Shown here: piece by piece, positions 41,014-48,171 of the stretch
How the letters are laid out: every line of letters starts with the position of its first letter
How positions within the stretch are numbered: position 1 is the stretch's first letter
Assembly: GCF_002218085.1 (NCBI RefSeq)
Contig: NZ_BDUC01000001.1
Coordinates: 1,258,035 to 1,322,034, forward strand
Direction: 5' to 3'
Length of the DNA stretch: 64,000 nt
Origin: Tolypothrix sp. NIES-4075
GTDB taxonomy: Bacteria; Cyanobacteriota; Cyanobacteriia; Cyanobacteriales; Nostocaceae
The notes under the pieces: model-generated
Databases searched by the model: none
Told to the model about the DNA's origin: nothing
Seen by the model: only the letters and a program-made list of their open reading frames with translations
Translations under genes and position numbers: made by a program

Positions 41014-41937
41014 TTACGCAGTTTGCACTACTTGATTGGGTTGCTCATATAAAATTTCCTCTGAAGCGACGGTGAAATCTTTGCCAACCCAAACTAAAGA
41101 GACTTGGGAAACAACACCCGCTTTCAAGGTGACTATCGAGAAATTACGCAAGCGATCGCTATTATTTTGTACAATCCTCGGCACACTCGCTGCATTTAAA
41201 TAAATCGTGTTTTCTTTGGCTAAAAGGGACTTTCGCAGCACTTTTTTAGTGTGTCGCAGACTGTGGTGCATATGACCAAATGTTACCAGGGGAATGCTTT
41301 TCCCAGAAGCGCGAACAGAAGCGATCGCCTCGGTAAAATCTGGATCGCCAAAGTCTCCACCTTTTGGTTCCCAATCTTTACCACAAGGATCTTCAGGGCG
41401 ATCGCCTAAACCAACGGGTCCATTGTGACCGATAAAAATAATTGTCTCATAAGCGGCGCTGTTTGCTGCCGCGACAATGCGATCGCTAGATTCTTTAAAA
41501 CTCGTCACTTTATAACGTTGTTCGTAGAAATCATTATATTTCCACTGCGGTCCACCCCAGCTAAAGGGACGACTCCCCACCACAGATAAATTGAAATCGG
41601 GAAAATCCAGCTTGCTGTAACCTACATGACTTTCACCTAACAAATCGAGTTGTTGCTGTACCCAATCTTCGGTTTTGCGATCGTAGGGACACTTTCTGCG
41701 TCCCCAATCTGTAGCGGAGTACCATGCATCGTGGTTTCCCATCACCGCTGCTTTGGGGATGTCAAGGGAAGCGATCGCTTTTACCACATTTACCGACTCA
41801 TTGCCAAAATCCCCCACAAACAGCACTAAGTCAATACCCAGATGTTTCAGCGCAATTCCATCTTCTTCTTCCCATTGGTCGTGAACATCTCCGACTACAG
41901 CTATTTTCACCATGCTTGTTTTTTTCTGACTGCTCAT
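41014..41937 (-). CDS. TIGR04168 family metallophosphoesterase
   Basis: 307 aa from the ATG at 41937, which has AAGGA 8 nt upstream; a TTG at 42000 also lies in frame but lacks a ribosome site. Calcineurin-like dinuclear metal motifs are complete: VVGDVHDQW, VLFVGDFGN, VMGNHDAW, IFIGHNGP and VTFGHMHHSL. TIGR04168 is a cyanobacterial/plastid subfamily; the substrate is not established. It converges with the tRNA-Ser gene and is divergent from nadA. Confidence 0.9.
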   Translation of the reverse strand: MSSQKKTSMVKIAVVGDVHDQWEEEDGIALKHLGIDLVLFVGDFGNESVNVVKAIASLDIPKAAVMGNHDAWYSATDWGRRKCPYDRKTEDWVQQQLDLLGESHVGYSKLDFPDFNLSVVGSRPFSWGGPQWKYNDFYEQRYKVTSFKESSDRIVAAANSAAYETIIFIGHNGPVGLGDRPEDPCGKDWEPKGGDFGDPDFTEAIASVRASGKSIPLVTFGHMHHSLRHTKKVLRKSLLAKENTIYLNAASVPRIVQNNSDRLRNFSIVTLKAGVVSQVSLVWVGKDFTVASEEILYEQPNQVVQTA

Positions 41938-42092
41938 GCCATCTTCCTTGCCATCTTCTTCCAGCATAGGAAACTGAAGCTGATTTTGGCACAATCCCAA
42001 AGAAGGAGGATTACCGACCTTCTATTTTTGGTAAAAACTACTATAATTGATTCCACAAGACAATTACTTGCATCTTTTAGCAACTCCTAACT

Positions 42093-43067
42093 GTGTTTAC
42101 CACTGCACTTGCTCAACGAGAAAACACCCAACTGGGTGCATTACCACGCGATTTATTTGCCGCGATTGAGAGTCTGAAAAAAGAACTCAACGCGGTAATT
42201 CTGGCACATTATTATCAAGAGCCAGATATTCAGGATATCGCAGACTTTATTGGCGATTCACTACAACTGGCAAATGCAGCAGCGAAAACCAATGCTGATG
42301 TAATTGTCTTTGCTGGTGTTCACTTCATGGCAGAAACGGCAAAGATTCTCAATCCTGACAAATTGGTACTTTTACCAGATTTGACTGCTGGTTGTTCTTT
42401 GGCTGATAGTTGTCCACCGCAGGATTTTGCAGACTTCAAAGCAGCGCATCCCGGACATTTGGTGGTTTCTTACATCAACTGTTCCGCCGAAATTAAGGCG
42501 ATGAGCGATATTATCTGCACCAGTTCCAACGCTGTGAAGATAGTGCAGCAGATACCGAAAGAGCAGCCGATTATTTTTGCTCCCGATCGCAATTTGGGAC
42601 GGTATGTGATGGAACAAACAAAGCGAGACTTGGTATTGTGGCAAGGAAGCTGTATTGTGCATGAAACCTTCTCGGAGAAGAAAATGGTGCAGTTAAAAAT
42701 AGCACATCCCCAAGCGGAGGCGATCGCCCACCCAGAATGTGAAACTTCCGTATTGCGCCACGCCAGTTTTATTGGCTCTACAGCGGCTTTACTCAAATAT
42801 TGTCAAGAAAGTCCAACAAAAGAATTCATCGTGGCTACAGAGCCAGGAATCATTCACCAGATGCAAAAATTAGCACCGCACAAACGCTTTATTCCGGCAC
42901 CGCCGATGAATAATTGTAATTGTAACGAGTGTCCGTTTATGCGGTTGAATACGCTGGAGAAGTTGTATTTGGCGATGAAGAATCGGGCGCCGGAAATTAC
43001 GATGTCTGAAGAGATACGGTTAGCAGCGTTGCGTCCGATGCAGCGAATGTTAGAGATGAGCGTTTAG
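42093..43067 (+). CDS. nadA: Quinolinate synthase NadA
   Basis: 324 aa with a GTG start. Condenses iminoaspartate and dihydroxyacetone phosphate to quinolinate in NAD synthesis. Cys residues for the oxygen-sensitive [4Fe-4S] cluster appear in LTAGCSLADSC, AIAHPECETS and NNCNCNECPFM. Substrate-binding motifs include ILAHYYQEPDIQDIADFIGD and FAPDRNLGRYV. Length is typical for the bacterial type. NadB and NadC are not in the window. A 34-bp copy of its 3' end is repeated at 43811-43844. Confidence 0.96.
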   Translation: MFTTALAQRENTQLGALPRDLFAAIESLKKELNAVILAHYYQEPDIQDIADFIGDSLQLANAAAKTNADVIVFAGVHFMAETAKILNPDKLVLLPDLTAGCSLADSCPPQDFADFKAAHPGHLVVSYINCSAEIKAMSDIICTSSNAVKIVQQIPKEQPIIFAPDRNLGRYVMEQTKRDLVLWQGSCIVHETFSEKKMVQLKIAHPQAEAIAHPECETSVLRHASFIGSTAALLKYCQESPTKEFIVATEPGIIHQMQKLAPHKRFIPAPPMNNCNCNECPFMRLNTLEKLYLAMKNRAPEITMSEEIRLAALRPMQRMLEMSV

Positions 43068-43073
43068 GTATTT

Positions 43074-43101
43074 GTGGAGACGCGATCGCTCGCGTCTCTA
43101 C
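43074..43101 (+). terminator. Hairpin after nadA, GTAGAGACG family
   Basis: A 12-bp stem (GTGGAGACGCGA with TCGCGTCTCTAC, one G-U) and TCGC loop, starting 7 bp after the nadA stop. A terminator or 3' stabiliser is likely; there is no T-run. Confidence 0.55.
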
Positions 43102-43184
43102 AGGAAATTAACTAACTGAAATACCGATTTTACAAGAACATTTTGATGTGTTAAGTAATGCAAATATAAAACTTGAAAAATAAA

Positions 43185-43484
43185 ATGATTAACGCGCATT
43201 CATGGGAAGAAATCAAAAATTATTTAAAACTTGGAAGTATGTTGAAAGGAGTAGTCACAAAGCATTTCCCTTTCGGCATATTCGTTGCCCTTTCAGGGAT
43301 AAAATTTATAGGTCTTGTTCAAATTCCAGATTTCAAAGATGAATGTGATATGACCCCATCTGAATATCCAGCAGTTGGTTCGTCAGTAGATGTAGTAGTG
43401 TTAGGATTTAAGGAAACGGGACAACAAATCTGGTTAAGCATGAAGCCAAGTCAGTTAAATCAGTCAAGGGAATTTGAAGTATAA
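43185..43484 (+). CDS. S1 domain RNA-binding protein, small
   Basis: 99 aa from the ATG at 43185 (MINAHSWEEIKNYLKLG); a TTG four codons earlier is possible. A single S1/OB fold spans about 15-90: GSMLKGVVTKHFPFGIFVAL, a hydrophobic IKFIGLVQIPDF strand and GSSVDVVVLGFKETGQQIWL. Resembles free-standing S1 proteins that bind RNA, but the function is unknown. Two residues differ from the usual VxKH(Y/F)PFGxFV core only conservatively. Follows nadA on the same strand after a hairpin. Confidence 0.8.
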   Translation: MINAHSWEEIKNYLKLGSMLKGVVTKHFPFGIFVALSGIKFIGLVQIPDFKDECDMTPSEYPAVGSSVDVVVLGFKETGQQIWLSMKPSQLNQSREFEV

Positions 43485-43540
43485 AGTTGAAATAACTACA
43501 AGTTGGTTTAAGAATTTATAGAGAAGACGGCATATCATTC

Positions 43541-43778
43541 TGTAGGTTGTTAGTTGGTAAAACAAAGCGACATCCAACAAAGCAATACGTTTAGGTTGCG
43601 TTTTGCTTAAACCAACCGATGATTTAAAGTTTAGATAAATTGCAATATGCGCCAGTTGTGTTTGTGGGGAGTGCGATCGCGTTTTGATATTTGAGGAGTA
43701 ATGCGATCGCGCTTTTGGTATGTGTGGGACTAATGCGGTACTCAAAGCCGCTATTATCAGGTGTGTAAGTTAAACTTT
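43541..43778. repeat. Dispersed intergenic repeat, copy 1
   Basis: Begins TGTAGGTTG, includes TTGCGTTTTGCTTAAACCAACC, GATTTAAAGTTTAGAT and CGCTTTTGGTATGTGTGGGA, and ends ATTATCAGGTGTGTAAGTT. The same order recurs at 44978-45210. The ends (GTAGGTTG and complementary CCAACC) allow a fold-back at the left side. Non-coding, MITE-like. Confidence 0.8.
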
Positions 43779-43810
43779 AATGCCAAAGCGTTGTCCCATA
43801 GCACGAGAGG

Positions 43811-43844
43811 ATGTTAGAGATGAGCGTTTAGGTATTTGTGGAGA
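43811..43844. repeat. 34-bp duplicate of the nadA 3' end
   Basis: Identical to 43047-43080, which covers the last nadA codons, its stop and the start of the following hairpin. The original hairpin is echoed here by GTGGAGA ... TCTCCAC (43838-43864) just before higA. Confidence 0.85.
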
Positions 43845-43864
43845 TGCATAATTTAGCGTCTCCA

Positions 43865-44182
43865 CTATGCTATCGTAGTTACTCTATCGTAATCTTTGCT
43901 GTGAGTTTGTAATACATCCCAGATATCTACCTTTTGTTGAAGATTCAACCAGAGTTGAGGACCGTTTCCCAAAGCTTTTCCAATACGAATTGCCATGTCT
44001 ACAGTAATTGGTCTTCGACCCTGAATAATCTCATTAACAGTACGACGAGATACACCTAGTACCTCAGCAAACTTCGTTTGAGTTATTTCTAAATCTTCGA
44101 GAATATCTGAAATAACTTCACCTGGATGTACTGGTCTTACCTGTCTTGCGGCAAAATTTTCTTGCAGATCCTTCATAGTCAT
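43865..44182 (-). CDS. higA: HigA family antitoxin
   Basis: 105 aa Xre-type protein. Helix-turn-helix about 28-80: LEDLEITQTKFAEVLGVSRR, then TVNEIIQGRRPITVDMAIRI. The VRPVHPGEVISDILED opening and NGPQLWLNLQQKVDIWD tail are HigA/VapI hallmarks. Neutralises HigB and represses the operon. The cognate higB lies upstream on the same strand, but 249 bp away instead of the usual few bases, because an inverted-repeat element sits between them. Confidence 0.92.
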   Translation of the reverse strand: MTMKDLQENFAARQVRPVHPGEVISDILEDLEITQTKFAEVLGVSRRTVNEIIQGRRPITVDMAIRIGKALGNGPQLWLNLQQKVDIWDVLQTHSKDYDRVTTIA

Positions 44183-44243
44183 CTTATTTCTTTAAATAAA
44201 TTAGAGTAGCGTTACTGAACTTTGGCATGAATGAATTTTTTAT

Positions 44244-44387
44244 CTCACGTAAAGACGAGGACACTTCTGTGGGCGGCTCCGCCACGCCAGTCGCCACAAC
44301 GGGGGGAACCCCCGCAAGGCGCTGGCTCGACTTGAGGAATGTGTCCGTCGCAAAGAGCGCAAAAATTTGTTACCGTCTTTACGTGAG
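44244..44387. mobile_element. MITE-like 144-bp element with 14-bp terminal inverted repeats
   Basis: CTCACGTAAAGACG (44244-44257) and its perfect complement CGTCTTTACGTGAG (44374-44387) bound a non-coding 144-bp unit between higB and higA. The interior carries a GC-rich palindromic module (GGCGGCTCCGCC, GGGGGGAACCCCC, CTGGCTCGACTTGAGG). No target duplication is obvious. Too short to encode a transposase. Confidence 0.8.
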
Positions 44388-44431
44388 CTTTCATATCTGA
44401 AATTAGAAACGCCTATTTTGCTAATTTTCAA

Positions 44432-44713
44432 CTAAGAGTGATAATCTTCCAGGTCTACATCATATGCATCATTGTCCTTAAATGTAAAAGTTATACGCCA
44501 ATTTCCTGATACTTTTATTGACCAGGTTCCTTCTCTATCTCCCTTTAATTCATGTAAATTGTACCCTGGCAGTCTAATATCATCTATAATTATTGCTGAA
44601 TCTATTACTTCAAGTCTTGCTCTAATTCTCTTTTCAAGCTCTTTAGGTATACCTTTTGTAACTCCTTCTTTGAATAAATTTTCTAATGCTTTGTTTTGGA
44701 ATTTTTGAATCAT
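44432..44713 (-). CDS. higB: HigB family toxin (RelE-like plasmid maintenance killer)
   Basis: 93 aa. RelE/HigB fold: starts MIQKFQNKALENLFKEG, central RLPGYNLHELKGDREGTWSI with the conserved Lys-Gly-Asp-Arg, then NWRITFTFKDNDAYDVDLED and a final His near the C-terminus (EDYHS). Ribosome-dependent mRNA interferase by family. All key positions look intact, so the toxin may be functional. It precedes higA, as is normal for hig modules. Confidence 0.92.
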   Translation of the reverse strand: MIQKFQNKALENLFKEGVTKGIPKELEKRIRARLEVIDSAIIIDDIRLPGYNLHELKGDREGTWSIKVSGNWRITFTFKDNDAYDVDLEDYHS

Positions 44714-44977
44714 ACTCGGTTTTTATACAAGTTTGATCGGTATATATTCTACTCATATTCACATCAATCTAAATAATATGAAATTATGTTACGTCAGAAC
44801 TTATAAATAAATTGTAACTTCTAAGGTTACAGCAGTCAAGCTTGTGGGTTGGGTTGACGTAACTAAATCCAGCAATGCAACTGACATGGTGTCAACTTAC
44901 GTTATTTGTGAGTAAAATCGGCGATCGCTCACACCGAAAGCCTGTAGTGTAGACCAATAAGCGATTAAAAATAAGCT
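44714..44977. other. Intergenic region with repeat fragments
   Basis: Contains GCTTGTGGGTTGGGTTGACGTAAC (44840 onward) and GTCAACTTACGTTA, partial inverted copies of the GTAGGTTGGG repeat. No gene seen. Confidence 0.5.
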
Positions 44978-45210
44978 TGTAGGTTGGGTAGAACGCTCGT
45001 GTTACCCAATAATGCAATACGCTATTGTTGCGTTTTGCTTATCCCAACCTACGATTTAAAGTTTAGATTAAGTGCAATACGCGCTCTTGGTGTCTGTGCG
45101 AAGTGCGTAGACGCTTTCCTCGACTTGTCGATAGACCGAAGCGCTTTTGGTATGTGTGGGAGTAATGCGGTACTCAAAGCCGTTATTATCAGGTGTGTAA
45201 GTTAAACTTT
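44978..45210. repeat. Dispersed intergenic repeat, copy 2
   Basis: Starts GTAGGTTGGGTAGAACG, has a fold-back partner ATCCCAACCTACGA (45041-45054), then the GATTTAAAGTTTAGATTAAG to GTGTGTAAGTTAAACTTT segment shared with 43541-43778. An inner stretch (CGACTTGTCGATAGACC) is unique to this copy. It ends 8 bp before the DUF6888 gene. Confidence 0.8.
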
Positions 45211-45217
45211 TAGGAGT

Positions 45218-45409
45218 ATGGAACCCACAGATAAACAAGCCCAAGGGCTTTATCGGCTATGCTATCGATTAACAAATGTTATCTATCCGGGGTGGCAGTA
45301 TAGAAGCATTGAAATTGTCAGAATAAATGAGCGTACTGGGAATTTATACATGCTAGCTGGAGACAACCTCGACTTTGAGATTAAACCAACAGGAGGTTAT
45401 GAGCCATGA
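45218..45409 (+). CDS. DUF6888 family protein
   Basis: 63 aa. The sequence QAQGLYRLCYRLTNVIYPGW followed by RSIEIVRINERTGNLYMLAG matches the small cyanobacterial DUF6888 family. It overlaps the next gene by 4 bp (ATGA at 45406-45409), so the two are translationally coupled. The pairing of DUF6888 and DUF6887 recurs in cyanobacteria and has the shape of a toxin-antitoxin module, but no activity is known. AGGAG is only 1 nt from the ATG, which is unusually close. Confidence 0.75.
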   Translation: MEPTDKQAQGLYRLCYRLTNVIYPGWQYRSIEIVRINERTGNLYMLAGDNLDFEIKPTGGYEP

Positions 45410-45612
45410 CAACGGCAAATTATGACGCGATGAGTATTGACGAGTTACGTCAATATGTTTTGACTCACCGAGAAGATTTAGAAGCGTTTCATCTATATAT
45501 AGATCGTTCCAAAGCATCGGGACGTATGATTACTATTGACCCAGATAATAATCAGTGGGAACAAGACCTTGAATCCCAAATTCAGCAATCGACTTTCGAT
45601 AAAAACGAGTAA
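45406..45612 (+). CDS. DUF6887 family protein
   Basis: 68 aa, acidic and helical: MSIDELRQYVLTHREDLEAF, then HLYIDRSKASGRMITIDPDN. The ELRxYVLxHRxDxEAF pattern is the DUF6887 signature. Partner of the overlapping DUF6888 gene. Its 3' end lies next to, and tail to tail with, a truncated vapC on the minus strand. Confidence 0.75.
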   Translation: MTTANYDAMSIDELRQYVLTHREDLEAFHLYIDRSKASGRMITIDPDNNQWEQDLESQIQQSTFDKNE

Positions 45613-45625
45613 AATTTATTGGGAC

Positions 45626-45697
45626 TTCGGTTTTAGAGAGCCTTTCAGGATTTCCTGCTGACCAGATAAGTACGTGAGTATCTAATAACAATTTCAC
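45626..45697 (-). pseudogene. VapC (PIN) toxin, N-terminal 24 codons only
   Basis: A GTG at 45697 overlapping the antitoxin stop opens VKLLLDTHVLIWSAGNPERL, an unmistakable PIN/VapC start with the first catalytic Asp. After SKTE the resemblance ends, and the frame runs on antisense through the DUF6887 gene. About 100 residues of the toxin are missing. Confidence 0.8.
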
Positions 45698-45927
45698 ACT
45701 ACACCTTCACCCATCCAAAATTCATCTGGCAAAGGGTCATTAAAATCCTCACTCATCCATATCTGACCTTTATGCAAGCCCATTACCCGTTTTTTCGGTG
45801 CTTGAGACGTAACGTATTTCTGTGCTAAAAATTCCACAAAATCTAGCACCTGTTGTTGCTGTTCTGGTGGTAAATTTTGCAGCTTGGCAATTAATTCTGA
45901 GGTAGTTTCTACAACTTGGGAAGTCAT
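45694..45927 (-). CDS. DUF2281 domain antitoxin
   Basis: 77 aa. ELIAKLQNLPPEQQQQVLDF with VEFLAQKY is the DUF2281/VapB-type helical core; the tail MGLHKGQIWMSEDFNDPLPD is the usual toxin-binding segment. It overlaps the vapC start by 4 bp on the minus strand. The toxin beyond it is cut after 24 codons, so this gene is an orphan antitoxin. Intact in itself. Confidence 0.85.
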   Translation of the reverse strand: MTSQVVETTSELIAKLQNLPPEQQQQVLDFVEFLAQKYVTSQAPKKRVMGLHKGQIWMSEDFNDPLPDEFWMGEGVV

Positions 45928-46173
45928 CTTACCTTCTTTTATTGAATATCTAACTTAATGTTACTCTCGAATTCGGCAGTTCTGTTAGCCTGTAAGCTAT
46001 CTTGAGGTTATGTTAGCTAAAAACCCAATCGACACGCTGTAAAGTTCCGTTTGGGTGGGTTAAAAGAGCGATAGCTTCAATCATAAAGGAAGAAATAAAT
46101 ATCTGCGATCGCCACACGCAGACAAAGCCAAAGTACGCAAAAATTAAAGAATAAACACGCTGATAAAACAACA

Positions 46174-46386
46174 ATGACCGAAGCAAAACCGACACGCACA
46201 GCACGACGAGGAAGAATATTCCCGGAAATTCAGTGGACGGAAGAACAGAAAGCCAAACGACAAGCTGAACGTGAGGCATTTTATCAACGCTGCAAACCGA
46301 TTTTTGACAAGGTTCAACCAGAGTTAATCAAAACTCACTACAACTTAGTAGATATGGCTTCGGGAGTGTTAACCTTAGGAGATTAA
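46174..46386 (+). CDS. Small conserved protein, probably 3'-truncated
   Basis: 70 aa, highly charged: RIFPEIQWTEEQKAKRQAER, then CKPIFDKVQPELIKTHYNLV. I recall longer cyanobacterial relatives in which ELIKxHYNWYI is followed by about 45 more residues with EPESGDYFID and RLNETGTCG; here the frame diverges right after THYN and stops. It is likely a truncated copy. No ribosome site is visible. Confidence 0.45.
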   Translation: MTEAKPTRTARRGRIFPEIQWTEEQKAKRQAEREAFYQRCKPIFDKVQPELIKTHYNLVDMASGVLTLGD

Positions 46387-46494
46387 TTGTACTATGCGAT
46401 CGCTTGTAGGTTGCTTTTCTAGCTATTTTTCACACAAGGCTTGTCAATATCAAACTGAACATCGATAATCTAAAGTGATATGAGGAGTCGGAAA

Positions 46495-46977
46495 ATGAAG
46501 CATCTTCCGTATTTAGTGTCAGTAGTTCTGGCTAGTTCATTTGTGATTGCCCAACCAGCACAAGCTCAAGTAGCTTATGGTAGCTATGTCGGTGTCGGTC
46601 CTACTGTTGGTCTTTCAGACGGTGGTCAAATTGGGGGAGTTCTTGCCTTCCGCTATAAGCTTTTGGAAAGTCCTGTTTCTTTTCGCGCTCAAGCTTTAAT
46701 TGGTCAAAGCACAGCAGTTGTGCCCACTGTTTCTTACGACGTGCCCTTAAACTGGCAAACTGACGCTTATTTGGGTGCTGGTTTGGTGCTGGCAGGTGGT
46801 GATACACCTTCACCAGTGGGTAATAAAATCAGCTTTGCTTTGCAACCAGGAGTTGATTATGTCGTCCCGAATAGTAACACGGTGATTTTTGGTAATGCTA
46901 TCATTGCCTTTGATGCTTACCGCGATGGTGGTGGTACTGCTCTTTCCCTACAAGGTGGTGTCGGTTTAAGATTTTAA
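46495..46977 (+). CDS. Outer-membrane/periplasmic beta-barrel-like protein
   Basis: 160 aa from the ATG at 46495, chosen because GAGGAG lies 7 nt upstream; an in-frame ATG at 46480 overlaps that site. Signal peptide MKHLPYLVSVVLASSFVIAQ with cleavage after PAQAQ. The mature part is Gly-rich with alternating hydrophobic strands (YVGVGPTVGLSDGGQIGGVL, FALQPGVDYVVP) and ends GGVGLRF, the terminal aromatic typical of outer-membrane barrels. Function unknown. Confidence 0.75.
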   Translation: MKHLPYLVSVVLASSFVIAQPAQAQVAYGSYVGVGPTVGLSDGGQIGGVLAFRYKLLESPVSFRAQALIGQSTAVVPTVSYDVPLNWQTDAYLGAGLVLAGGDTPSPVGNKISFALQPGVDYVVPNSNTVIFGNAIIAFDAYRDGGGTALSLQGGVGLRF

Positions 46978-47057
46978 ATAGGAAAAATACGTATATAGCT
47001 ACATTCCCAAGTTTTAATAAACGTGGGATTTTTACTTGATAAAAGTGAAATATTGTG

Positions 47058-48056
47058 CTATTGTGTGATGCCAAATTTGCCTTTGGAGTCAAAAAGGCGA
47101 TCGCTAATTGAATTGACAATTCTTCTGACAAAGAAGATACGACAGGCAATTCTTTCGGCTTGGCGAAAGCCACAAATATTTTGAGCAAATTTATAAACTG
47201 CCTTTGTACTATTTACCTTAAAATCAGGAAAGATAGTTAAAGCTTTTTCTAAATATTGTAAGTATTGTGAATAGTCAAAAAACAAAGATTCTCGACCCAA
47301 ATCGAAATAAGATTTAGCTAAAGCATAGCGATACTTAAGAGAAAGTTTTTTCAAGTTTAATAGCTTTTTTTCTGCCTTTTCTAATACTAAATAATGGCTT
47401 TTTACCCATAGACTTGTAGACCAACTAGAAACTGTTACATTACCGTATCGTCTATAAACTGAATAGCAACCTGGTTGATATACAACTTTGGCATCATTGA
47501 TTACCACTGAGATGAAAAAATCTCTATCTTGGGCAGCCAGGAAACTTTCATCCCATCCACCACTATTTATTACTGCGCTTCTTTTATAAAGTAAAGAAGC
47601 AACAGCTGTCCACCAATTTGTTAATAATGACTCTAAAATGTCTGTTTGCGCTTTAGGAACCTGTATTTTATCCAAAAAACTTGTTCCATTATAATGATGT
47701 TGATGTCTCCAATCACCATAAACAACATCTGCGCCGGTTTCCTCTAAAAAACTAACTTGCCTTTCTATTTTTTCTGGCAAAATATAGTCATCCGCATCTA
47801 AATACTGAATATAGTCTCCTCTTGATAAAACAAAGCCTCTATTTCTAGCATGATTTCCTCCTTGATGAGGCAAACTTTCCCAGATAATTTTATTTCCATA
47901 ACTTTTGATAATCTCTAAAGAATTGTCAGTTGAGCCATCATCAATTACAATGATTTCGATGTTTGGATAAGTTTGTTGCAAGCAGCTATCAATTGCCTCT
48001 GCAAGCCATTTTTCCGCATTAAAGCAGGGTATTATTACTGAAACAAGTTTTTCCAT
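47058..48056 (-). CDS. Family 2 glycosyltransferase
   Basis: 332 aa. GT-A fold: LVSVIIPCFNAEKWLAEAID, IIVIDDGSTDNS nucleotide-sugar motif, the metal-binding DXD in QYLDADDYILP and the acceptor region WDESFLAAQDRDFF with the catalytic ED-like pair (here QD/RD). The C-terminal ~110 residues are helical. Last gene of a minus-strand polysaccharide cluster (GT4, GT2, Wzm, Wzt, GT2). Sugar and linkage are unknown. Confidence 0.9.
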   Translation of the reverse strand: MEKLVSVIIPCFNAEKWLAEAIDSCLQQTYPNIEIIVIDDGSTDNSLEIIKSYGNKIIWESLPHQGGNHARNRGFVLSRGDYIQYLDADDYILPEKIERQVSFLEETGADVVYGDWRHQHHYNGTSFLDKIQVPKAQTDILESLLTNWWTAVASLLYKRSAVINSGGWDESFLAAQDRDFFISVVINDAKVVYQPGCYSVYRRYGNVTVSSWSTSLWVKSHYLVLEKAEKKLLNLKKLSLKYRYALAKSYFDLGRESLFFDYSQYLQYLEKALTIFPDFKVNSTKAVYKFAQNICGFRQAERIACRIFFVRRIVNSISDRLFDSKGKFGITQ

Positions 48057-48171
48057 TTTTTTTATTTAATGTAATCAAACAACTAGCTTTCACAACCGTT
48101 ACAGTTGTGTCGGTTACTCGTTAAAGTGCTATATGTAGAATTACCCTGGAAACTTGAATTTTATGCGTTAT

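Noticed and set aside
46013..46279. 88-codon minus frame
   Set aside because: Hydrophobic shadow overlapping the start of the 46174 gene; no supporting features.
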